From positions 62,001 to 126,000 of the forward strand of contig DLST01000002.1 in NCBI GenBank assembly GCA_002500745.1: a stretch of DNA of 64,000 bases, given 5' to 3'. The number at the start of each line of letters is the position of its first letter. The first letter of the stretch is position 1. This DNA is from Sphingobacterium sp. UBA7855 (GTDB lineage Bacteria; Bacteroidota; Bacteroidia; Sphingobacteriales; Sphingobacteriaceae). Both the position numbers and the translations under genes were made by a program. Positions 8,860 to 18,840 of the stretch are shown here, one piece after another. The notes below the pieces were generated by a model, which had not been told where the DNA came from, did no database searches, and saw nothing but the letters and a program-made list of their open reading frames with translations.

Positions 8860-8884
8860 AAATCCAAAAAAAAAACATTATTGA

Positions 8885-8904
8885 GCCTCTCTTTTTAGGG
8901 AGGC
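8885..8904 (+). other. Intergenic hairpin between FecR and SusC (locus 1)
   Basis: Stem GCCTCTC / GGGAGGC (7 bp including one G-T pair), 6-base loop rich in T, 25 bases upstream of the susC-like start. It could attenuate or stabilise the susC message. There is no T-run after it on the plus strand. Confidence 0.4.
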
Positions 8905-8929
8905 CTGGGAAAACTATGCTCAATTATTA

Positions 8930-11900
8930 ATGAAAACTATGCAACAATTTTCAACAGGTAAAAGGCCAGCCAAGGGGGCTTTATTACTGCTACTAGCAAT
9001 TGCTTTTGGCCAAAAGGGTTTTGCCCAACAAAGCGGGGAACTTGTTGTCATGGTGCAGGATGCGAAGTCAAAAGGTTTGGCCAATGCAACGGTGACCATA
9101 AAAAACAAGAATAGCAACCTGAAACGATCCGGTCAGGCTGATCAGCAGGGGAAAGCCGTGTTCAATAATTTGCCGGTGGATAGCAACTATTGTATTTTGG
9201 TGACTTATACAGGACTACTGCCAAAAGAGGAGTGCCAGTATATTGTTACCTCCGGTAAAAGATCGAGCGTGGTCTTTCAACTCACAGACGCAGCTTCAAA
9301 TCAAATGGACGAGGTGGTCGTTGTCGGGTATGGTACTCAGAAAAAGACCAACCTCTCGGGTGCTGTAGATCAGATTAGTGGCGATGTGCTCGAAAGCCGC
9401 CCTATTTCCAATGCTGCGCAAGGGCTTCAGGGGATTTCACCCAACTTGAATATACAGTTCAACTCCGGAGCACCAGGAGCGGAACCTAAAATCAATATCC
9501 GTGGAATTACATCGATCAATGGAGGCGATCCATTAATTTTAGTAGATAATGTTCCTATTTCGGCGGCCGAATTAATCCGGATTGCGCCACAGGATATTGA
9601 ATCATTTACGGTGATCAAAGATGCGTCGGCTGCGGCGATCTACGGGGCCCGTGCCTCCTTTGGGGTTCTGATCATCACGACAAAAACAGGGAAAGGCGAT
9701 GTGAAAGTGAACTATTCAAATAACTTTACATGGAATACCCCGACAGTAATGCCCGATAAAATAACGGATCCTTATGTGTTTTCGAGACTATTGGAAACTT
9801 CAACCGATAATACACCCTGGGATAATGTCAACTATTCGGACCAGTTTTACCAATATGCAAAAGAGCGATCTGACAACCCTTCCATTGCCGGTGTGCGTAT
9901 CAACCCCTCAGATTCCAAGCTCTGGGAATATATGGGTAATAGGGATTGGACACGCTATTTCTTGTCCGACTGGAATGCAACAAATACACACGACTTGTCA
10001 ATCTCGGGTTCAAATGAAAAAGTACAATACTATATCAGTGGAAGCTACAACCGACAAAATTCGCCTGTTAAGCTAGCAGAGGATTATTTTGACCGCTATA
10101 ACCTGCGTTCCAAAGTAAACTATAGGCTTTCTGATTTTATTTCATTTGGTAACAATACAGTGATCGGAAGTATACGTAGGCTTGCGCCTTCTCAGATAAG
10201 TTTGCCCGATATCTATAATATTTTTCCAACTTCTTTTGATAAGAACCCGGATGGAACATGGGCCAATTCTTCGGCAGGTATTATTGCCGCACAAATGGTG
10301 GATGGCGGTAAAAGTGATCGTAAACGTCTGGATGTACAATCTACCTTTAATACTGAGCTTCGCTTTTTTGGCAATAAATTTAAAGTCAATGCCGACTACA
10401 CTTTTCAGCGTAATTCGTTAAACCGCAATTGGTACACCAAGCAGTACGCAATCGGTTATGGTCCGGACGATGTCCGTAAAGAGGGGACAACAGGGGCTTA
10501 TCGTGAAGCGGGTTTTTCCTATTATAATGTTTATAATATCTATGGTACATACTTGCAATCTTTTAATAAACATCAGGTCAATGCGGTACTGGGTTTTAAC
10601 CAGGAGGATTATCGGTATGAAGTGATCACTGCTGAGCGTGCCGGACTTATTTCAGAATCCTTTCCAACCATTCAGTTTGCAACAGGAACAATGAAAATGG
10701 GTGAAGCTATTGATACGTATGCCTTACGTGGTGCATTTTATCGGTTGAACTACACGTATGACGACAAATATATTGTCGAATTGAATGGTCGTTATGACGG
10801 TTCTTCCCGCTTCCCGAAAAGCAATCGTTTTGGTTTTTTCCCTTCAGGTTCTGCAGCTTGGCGCATTGATCGTGAAAACTTTATGTCCGCTGTATCAGGG
10901 CTTGATTTGTTAAAAATCAGAGCCTCGTACGGTCAGTTGGGCAACCAGTCTGTCTCGAACTATGGCTACCTCCCTTCGATGGAAAAAAAGGATACGGATT
11001 ACTTGTTTGGCAGTGAACGCGGTATCTATATACAGGTTCCTTCGTTGGTGTCGCCAAATTATACCTGGGAGAAGGTCAATACCGCCAATGTCGGTCTGGA
11101 TGTCGCCGTTTTGAAAAATAAGCTTTCGGCTAGTTTTGACTATTATTCCAGACGTACCTTAGGTATGCTAACACTAGGCAAAGACCTGCCTAACATTTTG
11201 GGGGCAAGTGAGCCTCGCGAGAATGCAGCGGATCTAAACCAACGGCTGGGAATTGACTGTCAATTTTCAGGATCGCTTTGAATTGGCCAATGCGCCCTTG
11301 CGCTTCAATGCTAAGCTGTTGCTGTCGGATTCACAGTCCAAAATTACACGTTTTGATAACCCTAATAAAAGTATTCTCCAGTATTATGAGGGCATGCAAA
11401 TGGGGGAGATCTGGGGGCTTGAAAGCAACGGGCTTTTTAAAGATGAGGCGCAGATTGCCAAGTTGGACCAGACTTCGATTATTCCTTGGGGAGCCTTGTC
11501 TATCGTACCAGGATGGCCTACTTATGTGGATCAGGATGGTAACGGTAAGATTGAAAAGGGATATACTCTTGGCGATACCAAAGACCTCAAGATCATTGGT
11601 AACTCCACGCCGCGTTACCAATTTGGTGTTGATCTTTCTGCCGACTGGAAGGGTTTTGACCTGCGGGCATTTTTCCAGGGAATTGGCAAACGCGATTACT
11701 ATCCGCTGGATTACCTATATTGGGGGACATACCAACAGCCTTATGGTAACTTTTATGGGCACTTGCTTGATTTCTACCGTCCGGGAAGTGATTCGGATAT
11801 CGACCGTGCGAAACATTCGCAAGCCTATTTGAATTTGGGACTGGCCGATCAAAATCTCAATGCGGCTTACCCGATCTTACAATCCTGGCTTGCCGACCGT

Positions 11901-12230
11901 AACTTGGGTACCCGGATTGACCAGGCCCAAGGATTGGCCATTCCACAGACCAATTATTTGCTGAATGCGGCCTATCTACGTCTGAAAAACCTGACGATAG
12001 GGTATACCTTACCCAAATCTATTACTTCACGCGCCAAGATCAGTAACCTACGCGTTTATCTAAGTGGTGAAAATATCATCGAATGGTCTGCTGTGAAGCG
12101 CTATTTTGATCCGGAGACACTGAACGAAAATACGTATACTAATCCAACTGCAGGTTCGGATCGTGTAGGTAATGGGCTTACTTATCCCTTCCAGCGAAGT
12201 TTTTCTGCAGGTATTCAAGTCACCTTTTAA
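8930..12230 (+). pseudogene. SusC/RagA TonB-linked outer membrane protein, broken by a frameshift
   Basis: TonB-dependent outer-membrane transporter of the SusC family, read in two frames: 8930-11281, then from about 11238 to 12230. Upstream part: signal peptide (ending KGFAQQ), CarboxypepD-like domain (20-110), TonB-box-like VVVVGYGTQKK, plug (VLESRPISNAAQGLQGISPN; IKDASAAAIYGARASFGVLII) and half the barrel. At 11234-11240 the sequence CTAAACC replaces the expected CTAAAAACC. Restoring two A residues gives DLKTNGWELTVNFQDRF, which continues smoothly into the downstream frame ending in aromatic-rich SAGIQVTF. The intact protein would be near 1,100 residues. It lacks an STN domain. The partner SusD is also broken, which favours real decay over a sequencing error. 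Confidence 0.88.
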
Positions 12231-12239
12231 TTGCTTATC

Positions 12240-14039
12240 ATGATAAATAAATATATAAAATTAGCCGTTGTATGTTCAGGTCTTTCTGTGCTTGGAAGCT
12301 GTAACGACAACTACTTGGATCGTGTTCCAGAGACTGCGATCAATAACGAAAATTTCTTCAATACAGCGACCGACCTGGAGTTGTATATCAACGGTTTGTA
12401 TAATTTTTCAGCATTGGGTATTTACCAGGCCGATGCGACGACCGACAATGCGAGTACGACAGGTAATACGGAGATCAAAACCCTCATGGGGGGTAACGCC
12501 TCTGCAGCGACAATCTCGGGTGGTTGGGACTGGGAACAGCTCCGCAAAATAAATTTCTTTCTACAGCATATGGGCAAGGCGAAGATCAGTGACAGTGAGA
12601 AAGCGCATTATGAAGGGCTTGGCCGTTATTTCCGGGCCCGCTTCTATGCCGAGAAAGTACAGCGCTTCTCAGATGTGCCCTGGGTGGATAAAGCACTGGA
12701 GGTTGGAGATACGGATTATCTTTTTGCCAAGCGCGACCCACGAGCAACGGTGGTGCAGAAAATCATGGAAGATTTTGAGTTTGCCGCACAAAACGTACAG
12801 CCCCGGATCAAATTGGGGACGGTCAACAAGTGGGTGGTGCTGCAGGAATATGGCCGCTTTGCCCTGTATGAAGGAACGTACCGGAAATACCACAACGAAC
12901 TGGAATTGAAAACCACGGCGACTGAATTTTTGAACAAAGCACAGGCGTTGAGTGATCAGCAGATGCGCGAGGGCGGTTTCAGTATATACAATACCGGTAA
13001 GCCCAATCAGGACTACGGCACTTTATTTTTTAGTGAAAATCTTGAAAACAACAAAGAGATCGTACTTGGACGCTTTTATGCCAACAATGTACTCAATGCG
13101 GATTCATGGCCGGGTATGTTTGGTAATTATGAGTACTATCCTTTGCGTGATCTTGTGCAGGCCTACCTGATGAAAGATGGTACATTTTACACGGCGCAGC
13201 CCGGATATGAGAAAAATTCTTTTGTCAAAGAGTTCGAAAACCGCGATCCACGCCTGGCACAAACGTATGCTTATCCGGGATGGCAATTGATCTATTCGCA
13301 TACCTATGCGCAGGGGGCGGGACTGTATGTGCAGCAGCTGGCCAAAAACTTCTCGGGCTACCACCAGATCAAGGGATTTCAAAATACGCTTAGTTTGGAA
13401 GCACGCAACAACTTGGACATTCCGCTATATCGCTATGCCGAAGTCTTATTGAATTTTGCTGAAGCAAAGGCTGAGCTGTGACAGCTGACGCAATCTGATC
13501 TTGATCGTAGTATTAATTTGTTGCGTAGACGTGCGGGTATGCCGGATATGGTTGTAGGCGTAGGTATCGATCCCGTTATGGCGGCGCGTTACTCCAATGT
13601 CGAAAGTAATCAGCGTAATCTAGTGTTAGAGATCCGGAGAGAGCGTCGAGTCGAACTTGCGTTCGAGGGTTTCCGTTTTACCGATCTGATGCGCTGGAAT
13701 GTAGGCGAATTGTTGAAGAACAAGCGTGAGGGCATTTACTTCTCCGGATTGGGGCAGCATGACATGACGGGAGATGGTGTTCCGGATATCGTATTGCTGG
13801 CTTCCTCATCATCCATTCCGGCAGTGAAGGAGAAAAACAGCCTAGGTCGCGAATTGCAGTATTATCGCGTAGGACGCTTTGGGCAGGATGTGGGGGTATT
13901 TCTTTCGGATGGAAATAGTGGTACCGTCGAAACAATCGAAAATACAGGAATTTTTGAATCGCCAAAATTCTACTATCGTCCCATACCACAAGGGGAAGTA
14001 CTTTTAAATAATAATCTTAAACAAATATTTGGATGGTAA
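12240..14039 (+). pseudogene. SusD/RagB family nutrient-binding lipoprotein, interrupted by an in-frame TGA
   Basis: Outer-membrane lipoprotein that would cap the neighbouring SusC. Signal peptide with lipobox VLGSC (ATG 12240 chosen over TTG 12231), then the SusD helical TPR-like scaffold (GLGRYFRARFYAEKVQRF; PLYRYAEVLLNFAEAKAEL). At 13479-13481 a TGA interrupts the frame; the same frame continues without shift (QLTQSDLDRSINLLRRRAGM, then IRRERRVELAFEGFRFTDLM, a hallmark C-terminal SusD segment) and ends FGW at 14039. One base change from GGA (Gly) to TGA explains it. The stop overlaps the start of the phosphoesterase gene. A truncated 413-residue form lacking the C-terminal third could still be made. 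Confidence 0.88.
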
Positions 14040-14869
14040 TGAATCATTTAACAACAGCTATTTTATCTTTTCTTTTTATTGTGTTTGCTAGACTGGAGAC
14101 AGTGTGTGCACAGGAATTTAAGTTTGCGTTTCTAACCGACATGCACGTTTATTGTGATTCGACCCTTGGTCAGGTGGAGCATAGGTTAAAATCACTTCCG
14201 CCAGCGGTGGAGTTGCTGCTCAGTGGTGGCGACAATGTCGATATTGACAATTTAAAAGCGGCTGATCTCCCGGCTGGCGAAAAGCGCCTTAAGTCATTGA
14301 AAGGGCTTTTTGACCGCGCAAAAAAGCCGTACCGAATGGCTATCGGCAACCACGACCGCTTGCCGCGCGATATGCGTAACGGCAGCAACGATTTTGAACT
14401 CTTCGAAAAGACTTTTGGCCAGACTTATTTTAGCTTTGACCATAAGGGATGGAGGTTTATTGTCCTCAATAGTGTGGAAACCAGAGATAACCACTATGTT
14501 ATTGGTGACAAGCAGCTGGAATGGCTGCAGAATCTTGTGAAAACCACAGCCAAAGACCAACCTTTGGTAATTATTTCGCATATCCCATTTTTATCGATTT
14601 ATTATCCAGTGCTGGAGGGGCGTTATACGGCTGCGGATACTTTTTTAAACCAAAAACAGGTGTTCGACCTTTTCAAAGAGCATAACCTAAAGTTAGTGCT
14701 GCAGGGGCATATGCATTTGTATGAAGAGATTAAAGTGAAAGGTGTTCAGTTTATTACTGCAGGGGCCGTGTCGGGAAATTGGTGGCAGGGTGCTTTTGAG
14801 GATACAGCACCGGGACATCTCGAAGTACATGTTAAAGGAAGAGATTTTAGCTGGAAGTATGTCAAGTAA
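14039..14869 (+). CDS. Secreted calcineurin-like metallophosphoesterase
   Basis: About 276 residues with an N-terminal signal peptide (ILSFLFIVFARLETVCAQ), so periplasmic or surface-exposed. All metallophosphatase motifs are visible in order: DMHVY (DxH), GGDNVD (GD), GNHDR (GNHD/E), ISHIPF (H) and GHMH. It should hydrolyse phosphomono- or diesters with a two-metal centre. ATG 14039 overlaps the SusD stop; ATG 14033 is an alternative two codons upstream. Placement after SusC/SusD suggests the locus was for uptake of a phosphate-ester substrate. This gene remains intact although both transporter genes are broken. Confidence 0.88.
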   Translation: MNHLTTAILSFLFIVFARLETVCAQEFKFAFLTDMHVYCDSTLGQVEHRLKSLPPAVELLLSGGDNVDIDNLKAADLPAGEKRLKSLKGLFDRAKKPYRMAIGNHDRLPRDMRNGSNDFELFEKTFGQTYFSFDHKGWRFIVLNSVETRDNHYVIGDKQLEWLQNLVKTTAKDQPLVIISHIPFLSIYYPVLEGRYTAADTFLNQKQVFDLFKEHNLKLVLQGHMHLYEEIKVKGVQFITAGAVSGNWWQGAFEDTAPGHLEVHVKGRDFSWKYVK

Positions 14870-15201
14870 GATTGCTGCACGGTCGCAATTACTTAATGAG
14901 TAGACTTATAACCATAGTACACTGGTTAGTTTTGTGACGACCGATTGATCGGGCGAGGGACTGACAGGCAGCGAAAATGAAAAGCTCTATTTTAGAAGAC
15001 TAAAGCGCGTTCGAAAGGTGCGCTTTAGTTACAAATAGCAAACCTGCATAAACGTGTTTATGCTTCGAAAAGTGTGTTTGAACGATGTGTAGTGGATAAT
15101 TAATGGAAATAGAAAATTGTTATACTTTTTATTTAATTAATTAAATATTTTGTATATTCGCGTTTTATAACCACATAATTTATCTTTTTAACTCGTTTAC
15201 A
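14870..15201. other. Intergenic stretch with decayed repeat, no gene
   Basis: 332 bases between the phosphoesterase and a lipoprotein gene. It contains direct repeat copy B with its hairpin (listed separately) and then an A+T-rich stretch (15100-15200) that likely holds the promoter of the lipoprotein. TATATTCG at 15153-15160 resembles the Bacteroidota -7 box TAnnTTTG, but no matching -33 box was found. Confidence 0.6.
14917..15028. repeat. Direct repeat copy B (112 bp): remnant of the 57-aa gene 3' end plus hairpin
   Basis: Same orientation as 6861-6973 and about 90% identical by eye. One base is lost within the former coding part (ACGACC versus ACGAGCC), so the reading frame is broken. The terminal hairpin is kept (15000-15028, CTAAAGCGCG / TGCGCTTTAG with one G-T pair) and may serve as terminator for the phosphoesterase transcript. 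Confidence 0.88.
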
Positions 15202-16068
15202 ATGTTCAAATATTTAAGTTTACTTGCTTTTTTCCTTCTGCTCATGGCCAGCTGTTCCGATAAATACAATGAATTGGATACGGACGAAGAAATTCCCAAA
15301 GAATCGTTAACAATGATGCCACTGCGCCTCGAAACGGATGTTAAAACAGCCAATATATTTAATATGGTGGTCTTTAACATGAAAGACAGCACCATTGATG
15401 AGCTAAAAGAATGGATTGCCCTTCCAATTAAGTATAGTGAACTTGATTCCCTTTTCTGGGAAGTAGAGGGTACTCCCAATCGAGTCAATCTTTTAGCGAA
15501 GGGCACAGGTTCGCTTTCTTTGAAATCAGCATGGGGACACTACTTTTATTTGCCCGGTACCTATAAAACTTATCTGTCAGGTTATAAAGACAACAAGAGG
15601 GTTGTAAGGGATTCTACTTATATCAAGATAAATGCGAATGCAGATTTTTTGAATGTTGACTGGAACAGAATAGACAATATCAATCAAAATACAGGCTATA
15701 CAACAAATGGTACTCTAGGATATCAATTTCGCATTCTGAATAGAAAATCAGGAAATACGGTTTATTCAGGACTGAGGGTTGCTTTTGATTCGATTGATTA
15801 TAGACAAAACATAATTAATCTGGGAAAGAAAGAAAGGGATGCGTTGTCTGCATATATGACAAAATTATATGGAAATGCCAATTTTGAAGGCGATAAAGAG
15901 CTGTTGAGTGAACAGTTTAAGCAACTTTTTAAGGCCGATGTGGCAAAAGATGAGGTGCTCAAAATCTGGAAAACCCCCAAGTCAAATATTGCATTATTGC
16001 ACCTTAAAAACGATGAAGATGAGGCTTTTAGCTATTGGGTGCATGCCGAGCCCGCAGAACAGAAATAG
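15202..16068 (+). CDS. Hypothetical lipoprotein (288 aa)
   Basis: A 288-residue protein with a lipoprotein signal peptide: hydrophobic LSLLAFFLLLMASC with Cys at residue 18, followed by SDKYNELDTDEE, an acidic stretch that in Bacteroidota can favour export to the outer membrane. The mature part is beta-rich in the first half (GSLSLKSAWGHYFYLPGTYKTYLSGYKD, resembling a PKD-like or lipocalin-like fold by pattern only), with a helical C-terminal part. No family is recognised. It stands alone between the repeat and a convergent permease gene. Confidence 0.65.
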   Translation: MFKYLSLLAFFLLLMASCSDKYNELDTDEEIPKESLTMMPLRLETDVKTANIFNMVVFNMKDSTIDELKEWIALPIKYSELDSLFWEVEGTPNRVNLLAKGTGSLSLKSAWGHYFYLPGTYKTYLSGYKDNKRVVRDSTYIKINANADFLNVDWNRIDNINQNTGYTTNGTLGYQFRILNRKSGNTVYSGLRVAFDSIDYRQNIINLGKKERDALSAYMTKLYGNANFEGDKELLSEQFKQLFKADVAKDEVLKIWKTPKSNIALLHLKNDEDEAFSYWVHAEPAEQK

Positions 16069-16211
16069 CAATTTGAACGCGGGTAGATTATACAGGTTGT
16101 TTAAAAGCATGATTCCTTCATCGTTAGCTAAAAAGTCGAGATAGCCGGCAGCTCAAACGGTAACTTTTAGGCAATCCGTATTGCAGCGGAATATCCTTTT
16201 TCACTGTTATT

Positions 16212-18569
16212 TCACTCATCTCTCAAACTCACAACCGGATTGATAAGGGCTGCTTTGATCGCGTGATAACTCATGGTGAGCAATGCTATGATGAGCGCGC
16301 CCAATCCTGCAGCAACAAAGATATCCCAAGTGATAGCAATGCGATACGTGTATTCGCTGAGGAGGTGATCGGCAATATAATAGGCGATCGGAAACGCAAC
16401 CAAGCAGGATAGAACGACCAGCAGTACAAAATCCTGCGACAGCATCCGCATGATCTTAAAAATTGAGGCCCCCAGTACTTTATGGATGCCGATCTCTTTC
16501 GTTCTGTTCTCTGCCATATAGGCGGTAAGTCCAAATAAACCGAGACAGGAAATAAAAATGGTCAACAGTGCGAAAAGGCTCGAAAGTGTGGCCAACTGTT
16601 GAAAGTCTTTGAATTTTTCTGCATAATTACGGTCTACAAAAGAGTATTCAAAGGGATAGTCGGGATTATAAGCTTTAAAGATCTTCTCCATAGCCGTAAG
16701 TGCTTCGGAAGTGCTTACATGATCGTGTAGGCGTATGTTGGTGACCTGAGTGCCTGAGAAAGCGCCCTGAATGACGAGTGGAGAAATGGCGCTGAAAGGC
16801 GATTCTTGAATAAAATCTTTCACGACGCCTACAATATGCCATTTTCTGCCATCAACAACCGTTTTGCCGATCGGATCGTCGAAATTAAATACTTTAGCCG
16901 CCGATTCGTTAATAATCATTGCCCCAGAGTCCGTTGGAAATTGAGTTAGGTCAAAATCCCTCCCTGCAACGAGTTCGAGCTCGGCGGTCTTGACCAAATT
17001 TTCATCAGCTCCCATTCGGGCAAAAATAGTGTTGTTGTCTTTTGGCTTACCATCCCATTCCATGTAGTTGAAACTCATTGTTCTCGTCAGTGGTGCGGAT
17101 GTCCTTGAAACCTGCTTGGCAATACCGGACGACAGCAATTCATTTTTTATCAGTAAGCTATTTTTGCGGATGTCTCCCTGATCGACGATACTCACCAACC
17201 TATCTTTGTTATATCCGGTTTCCCTATTTTGAGCGTGTTTGATTTGGCGCTGAATAGATAACGTTGTGACGATCAGTATGATTGCAATACAGAATTGCGA
17301 AACAACTAGGACTTTACGCGGGTTGAATGTCTGTTGAATATGGAGGTATTTACCTTTGAGTACTTTTGTTGGGAGGAAAGAAGACAAATAAAATGCGGGA
17401 TAGCTTCCTGAAAGAATTCCGGAAACGAAAATAAAACCTGCAAAAACGGCCCAGAAAAGAAGATCGTCAAACGGAATAACAAGTTCTCTCGAAACCAATT
17501 CATTAAAATAGGGAAGTGTGATTAGCGTGATCAATAACGATAATAAGCCCGAAATAAAGGAAATCACCATTGATTCGGTAAGGAACTGTCCGATCAGCAG
17601 TTTTTTACTTGCCCCCACAACTTTTCGGACACCCACTTCCTTCGCCCTTTTTTCACTCTGCGCCGTGCTCAGATTCATGAAATTAATGCTGGCAATAAGA
17701 AGGATCAAACAGGCAATAGCAATGAAAGAGCGAACCATGATAATGCGTGGTGAAGTCGGCTTTCCTTGCGCTGTAAATTTGCTATACAACCACTGGTCAC
17801 CAACGGATTGAATAAAATTGGCAACTTTGGTGTCTGTGTGCTTTCTTAAATAATATTGGATATTCTTTTGGAATTGATCGATATTGACGTTTTGATGTAA
17901 CTTGATGTACGTCTGTATGGAATTATTACCCCAATAATCATCCGAATAGCCTATTTTTTCCATTAATGTCCAAGGCACCAGATAGGTGCTTCCTTTCATA
18001 AACGAATGATCTGGAATGTCTTCGATAATTGCAGACACCGTTGACACTTGGGTGCTGTCCAATCGGATCGTTTGATTGATAGGGTTTGAATGCCCAAATA
18101 ATCTATCCGCCAAAGATTTTGTCAAGACAATCTGATTGGGGTTTTTTAATGCCTCCTGTGGATTGCCCGCAATCACTTTATAATCAAATAGGTTTAGGAA
18201 GGTACTATCTACGAAGACACCGGGTTCTTTTGCAAGCTTTATATCCTGACGGGTTAACAGAAATCCGGTACCCTTATCCACGCGTGTAATGGTCTGTATT
18301 TCTGGAAAGTCAGTTTTTAAAGCCCGAGCCATTGGTTTTGGGGTATAAAAATGCTCCACACTTTCACCTGCCCACACGTCTTTCATGCCTACTGCATAGA
18401 TCCGATCGTTATCGGCATAAAATCGGTCAAAGTTAAATTCGCTCCGCACCCATAACATGATCAAAATGGCGGCGGTCATTCCAGAAGCTAGCCCAATACT
18501 ATTAATTGCGGTAAAACCACTATTCTTTGAAAGGTGGCGAAAAGCTATTTTAAAATAATTCAAAAGCAT
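16212..18569 (-). CDS. FtsX/MacB-type ABC transporter permease
   Basis: A 785-residue inner-membrane protein with the duplicated MacB-type plan: N-terminal helix, periplasmic MacB_PCD domain, three-helix FtsX domain (LILLIASINFMNLSTAQSEKRAKEVGVRKVVGA), then a second periplasmic domain and second FtsX domain (ENRTKEIGIHKVLGAS) with the last helices. The Arg/Lys-Glu-Ile/Val-Gly signature occurs twice. I choose ATG 18569 (MLLNYFKIAFRHLSKN), which matches the family start; the open frame runs 51 codons further upstream with unrelated sequence. No ATPase gene is adjacent, which is common for this Bacteroidota subgroup; substrate unknown. Confidence 0.88.
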   Translation of the reverse strand: MLLNYFKIAFRHLSKNSGFTAINSIGLASGMTAAILIMLWVRSEFNFDRFYADNDRIYAVGMKDVWAGESVEHFYTPKPMARALKTDFPEIQTITRVDKGTGFLLTRQDIKLAKEPGVFVDSTFLNLFDYKVIAGNPQEALKNPNQIVLTKSLADRLFGHSNPINQTIRLDSTQVSTVSAIIEDIPDHSFMKGSTYLVPWTLMEKIGYSDDYWGNNSIQTYIKLHQNVNIDQFQKNIQYYLRKHTDTKVANFIQSVGDQWLYSKFTAQGKPTSPRIIMVRSFIAIACLILLIASINFMNLSTAQSEKRAKEVGVRKVVGASKKLLIGQFLTESMVISFISGLLSLLITLITLPYFNELVSRELVIPFDDLLFWAVFAGFIFVSGILSGSYPAFYLSSFLPTKVLKGKYLHIQQTFNPRKVLVVSQFCIAIILIVTTLSIQRQIKHAQNRETGYNKDRLVSIVDQGDIRKNSLLIKNELLSSGIAKQVSRTSAPLTRTMSFNYMEWDGKPKDNNTIFARMGADENLVKTAELELVAGRDFDLTQFPTDSGAMIINESAAKVFNFDDPIGKTVVDGRKWHIVGVVKDFIQESPFSAISPLVIQGAFSGTQVTNIRLHDHVSTSEALTAMEKIFKAYNPDYPFEYSFVDRNYAEKFKDFQQLATLSSLFALLTIFISCLGLFGLTAYMAENRTKEIGIHKVLGASIFKIMRMLSQDFVLLVVLSCLVAFPIAYYIADHLLSEYTYRIAITWDIFVAAGLGALIIALLTMSYHAIKAALINPVVSLRDE

Positions 18570-18757
18570 AATAAAACGTTGTGCAGTTATGCCGTCCAAT
18601 TTATTTGCCAATAATGTAAAACGCTCTAAATCAACTGTTAAATTTCTTCCTGAATCAGCTTCTTGTTCGGACGCGAACGGTATTTGTTCGAAAACGGACA
18701 GTTCGATTACCAATCTCATCACTCATACGCACCACGAAGGGTTAAGTTAACCCCCAT

Positions 18758-18793
18758 GGTATAATAAAGCCGCTTGAGATTTCCCAAACGGCT
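18758..18793 (-). terminator. Intrinsic terminator ending the ABC/MutS/M16 operon
   Basis: On the minus strand: AGCCGTTTG / CAAGCGGCT (9-bp stem with one G-T pair, 8-base loop), followed by TTTATTAT. It lies 48 bases after the stop of the M16 peptidase and separates the operon from the FtsX permease on the same strand. Confidence 0.75.
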
Positions 18794-18840
18794 CTGTGTC
18801 ACCTTAAGATGACTGATATAATGAAACAAACAACAGCGAA

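Noticed and set aside
11234..11240. Programmed ribosomal frameshift as explanation of the SusC break
   Set aside because: There is no slippery heptamer or downstream structure typical of programmed shifts, SusC genes are not known to use one, and the partner SusD is broken as well; mutation is simpler.
13479..13481. TGA read as selenocysteine or by a recoded genetic code
   Set aside because: Other genes in the window use TGA as a normal stop, SusD proteins have no selenocysteine, and a single G-to-T change from GGA explains it.
15153..15160. TATATTCG as a firm Bacteroidota promoter for the lipoprotein gene
   Set aside because: No TTG-type -33 element lies 19-24 bases upstream, so it stays a weak hint only.
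18570..18722. 51 extra N-terminal residues on the FtsX permease frame
   Set aside because: The segment lacks similarity to the family and the conserved start MLLNYFKIAFRHL begins at 18569.
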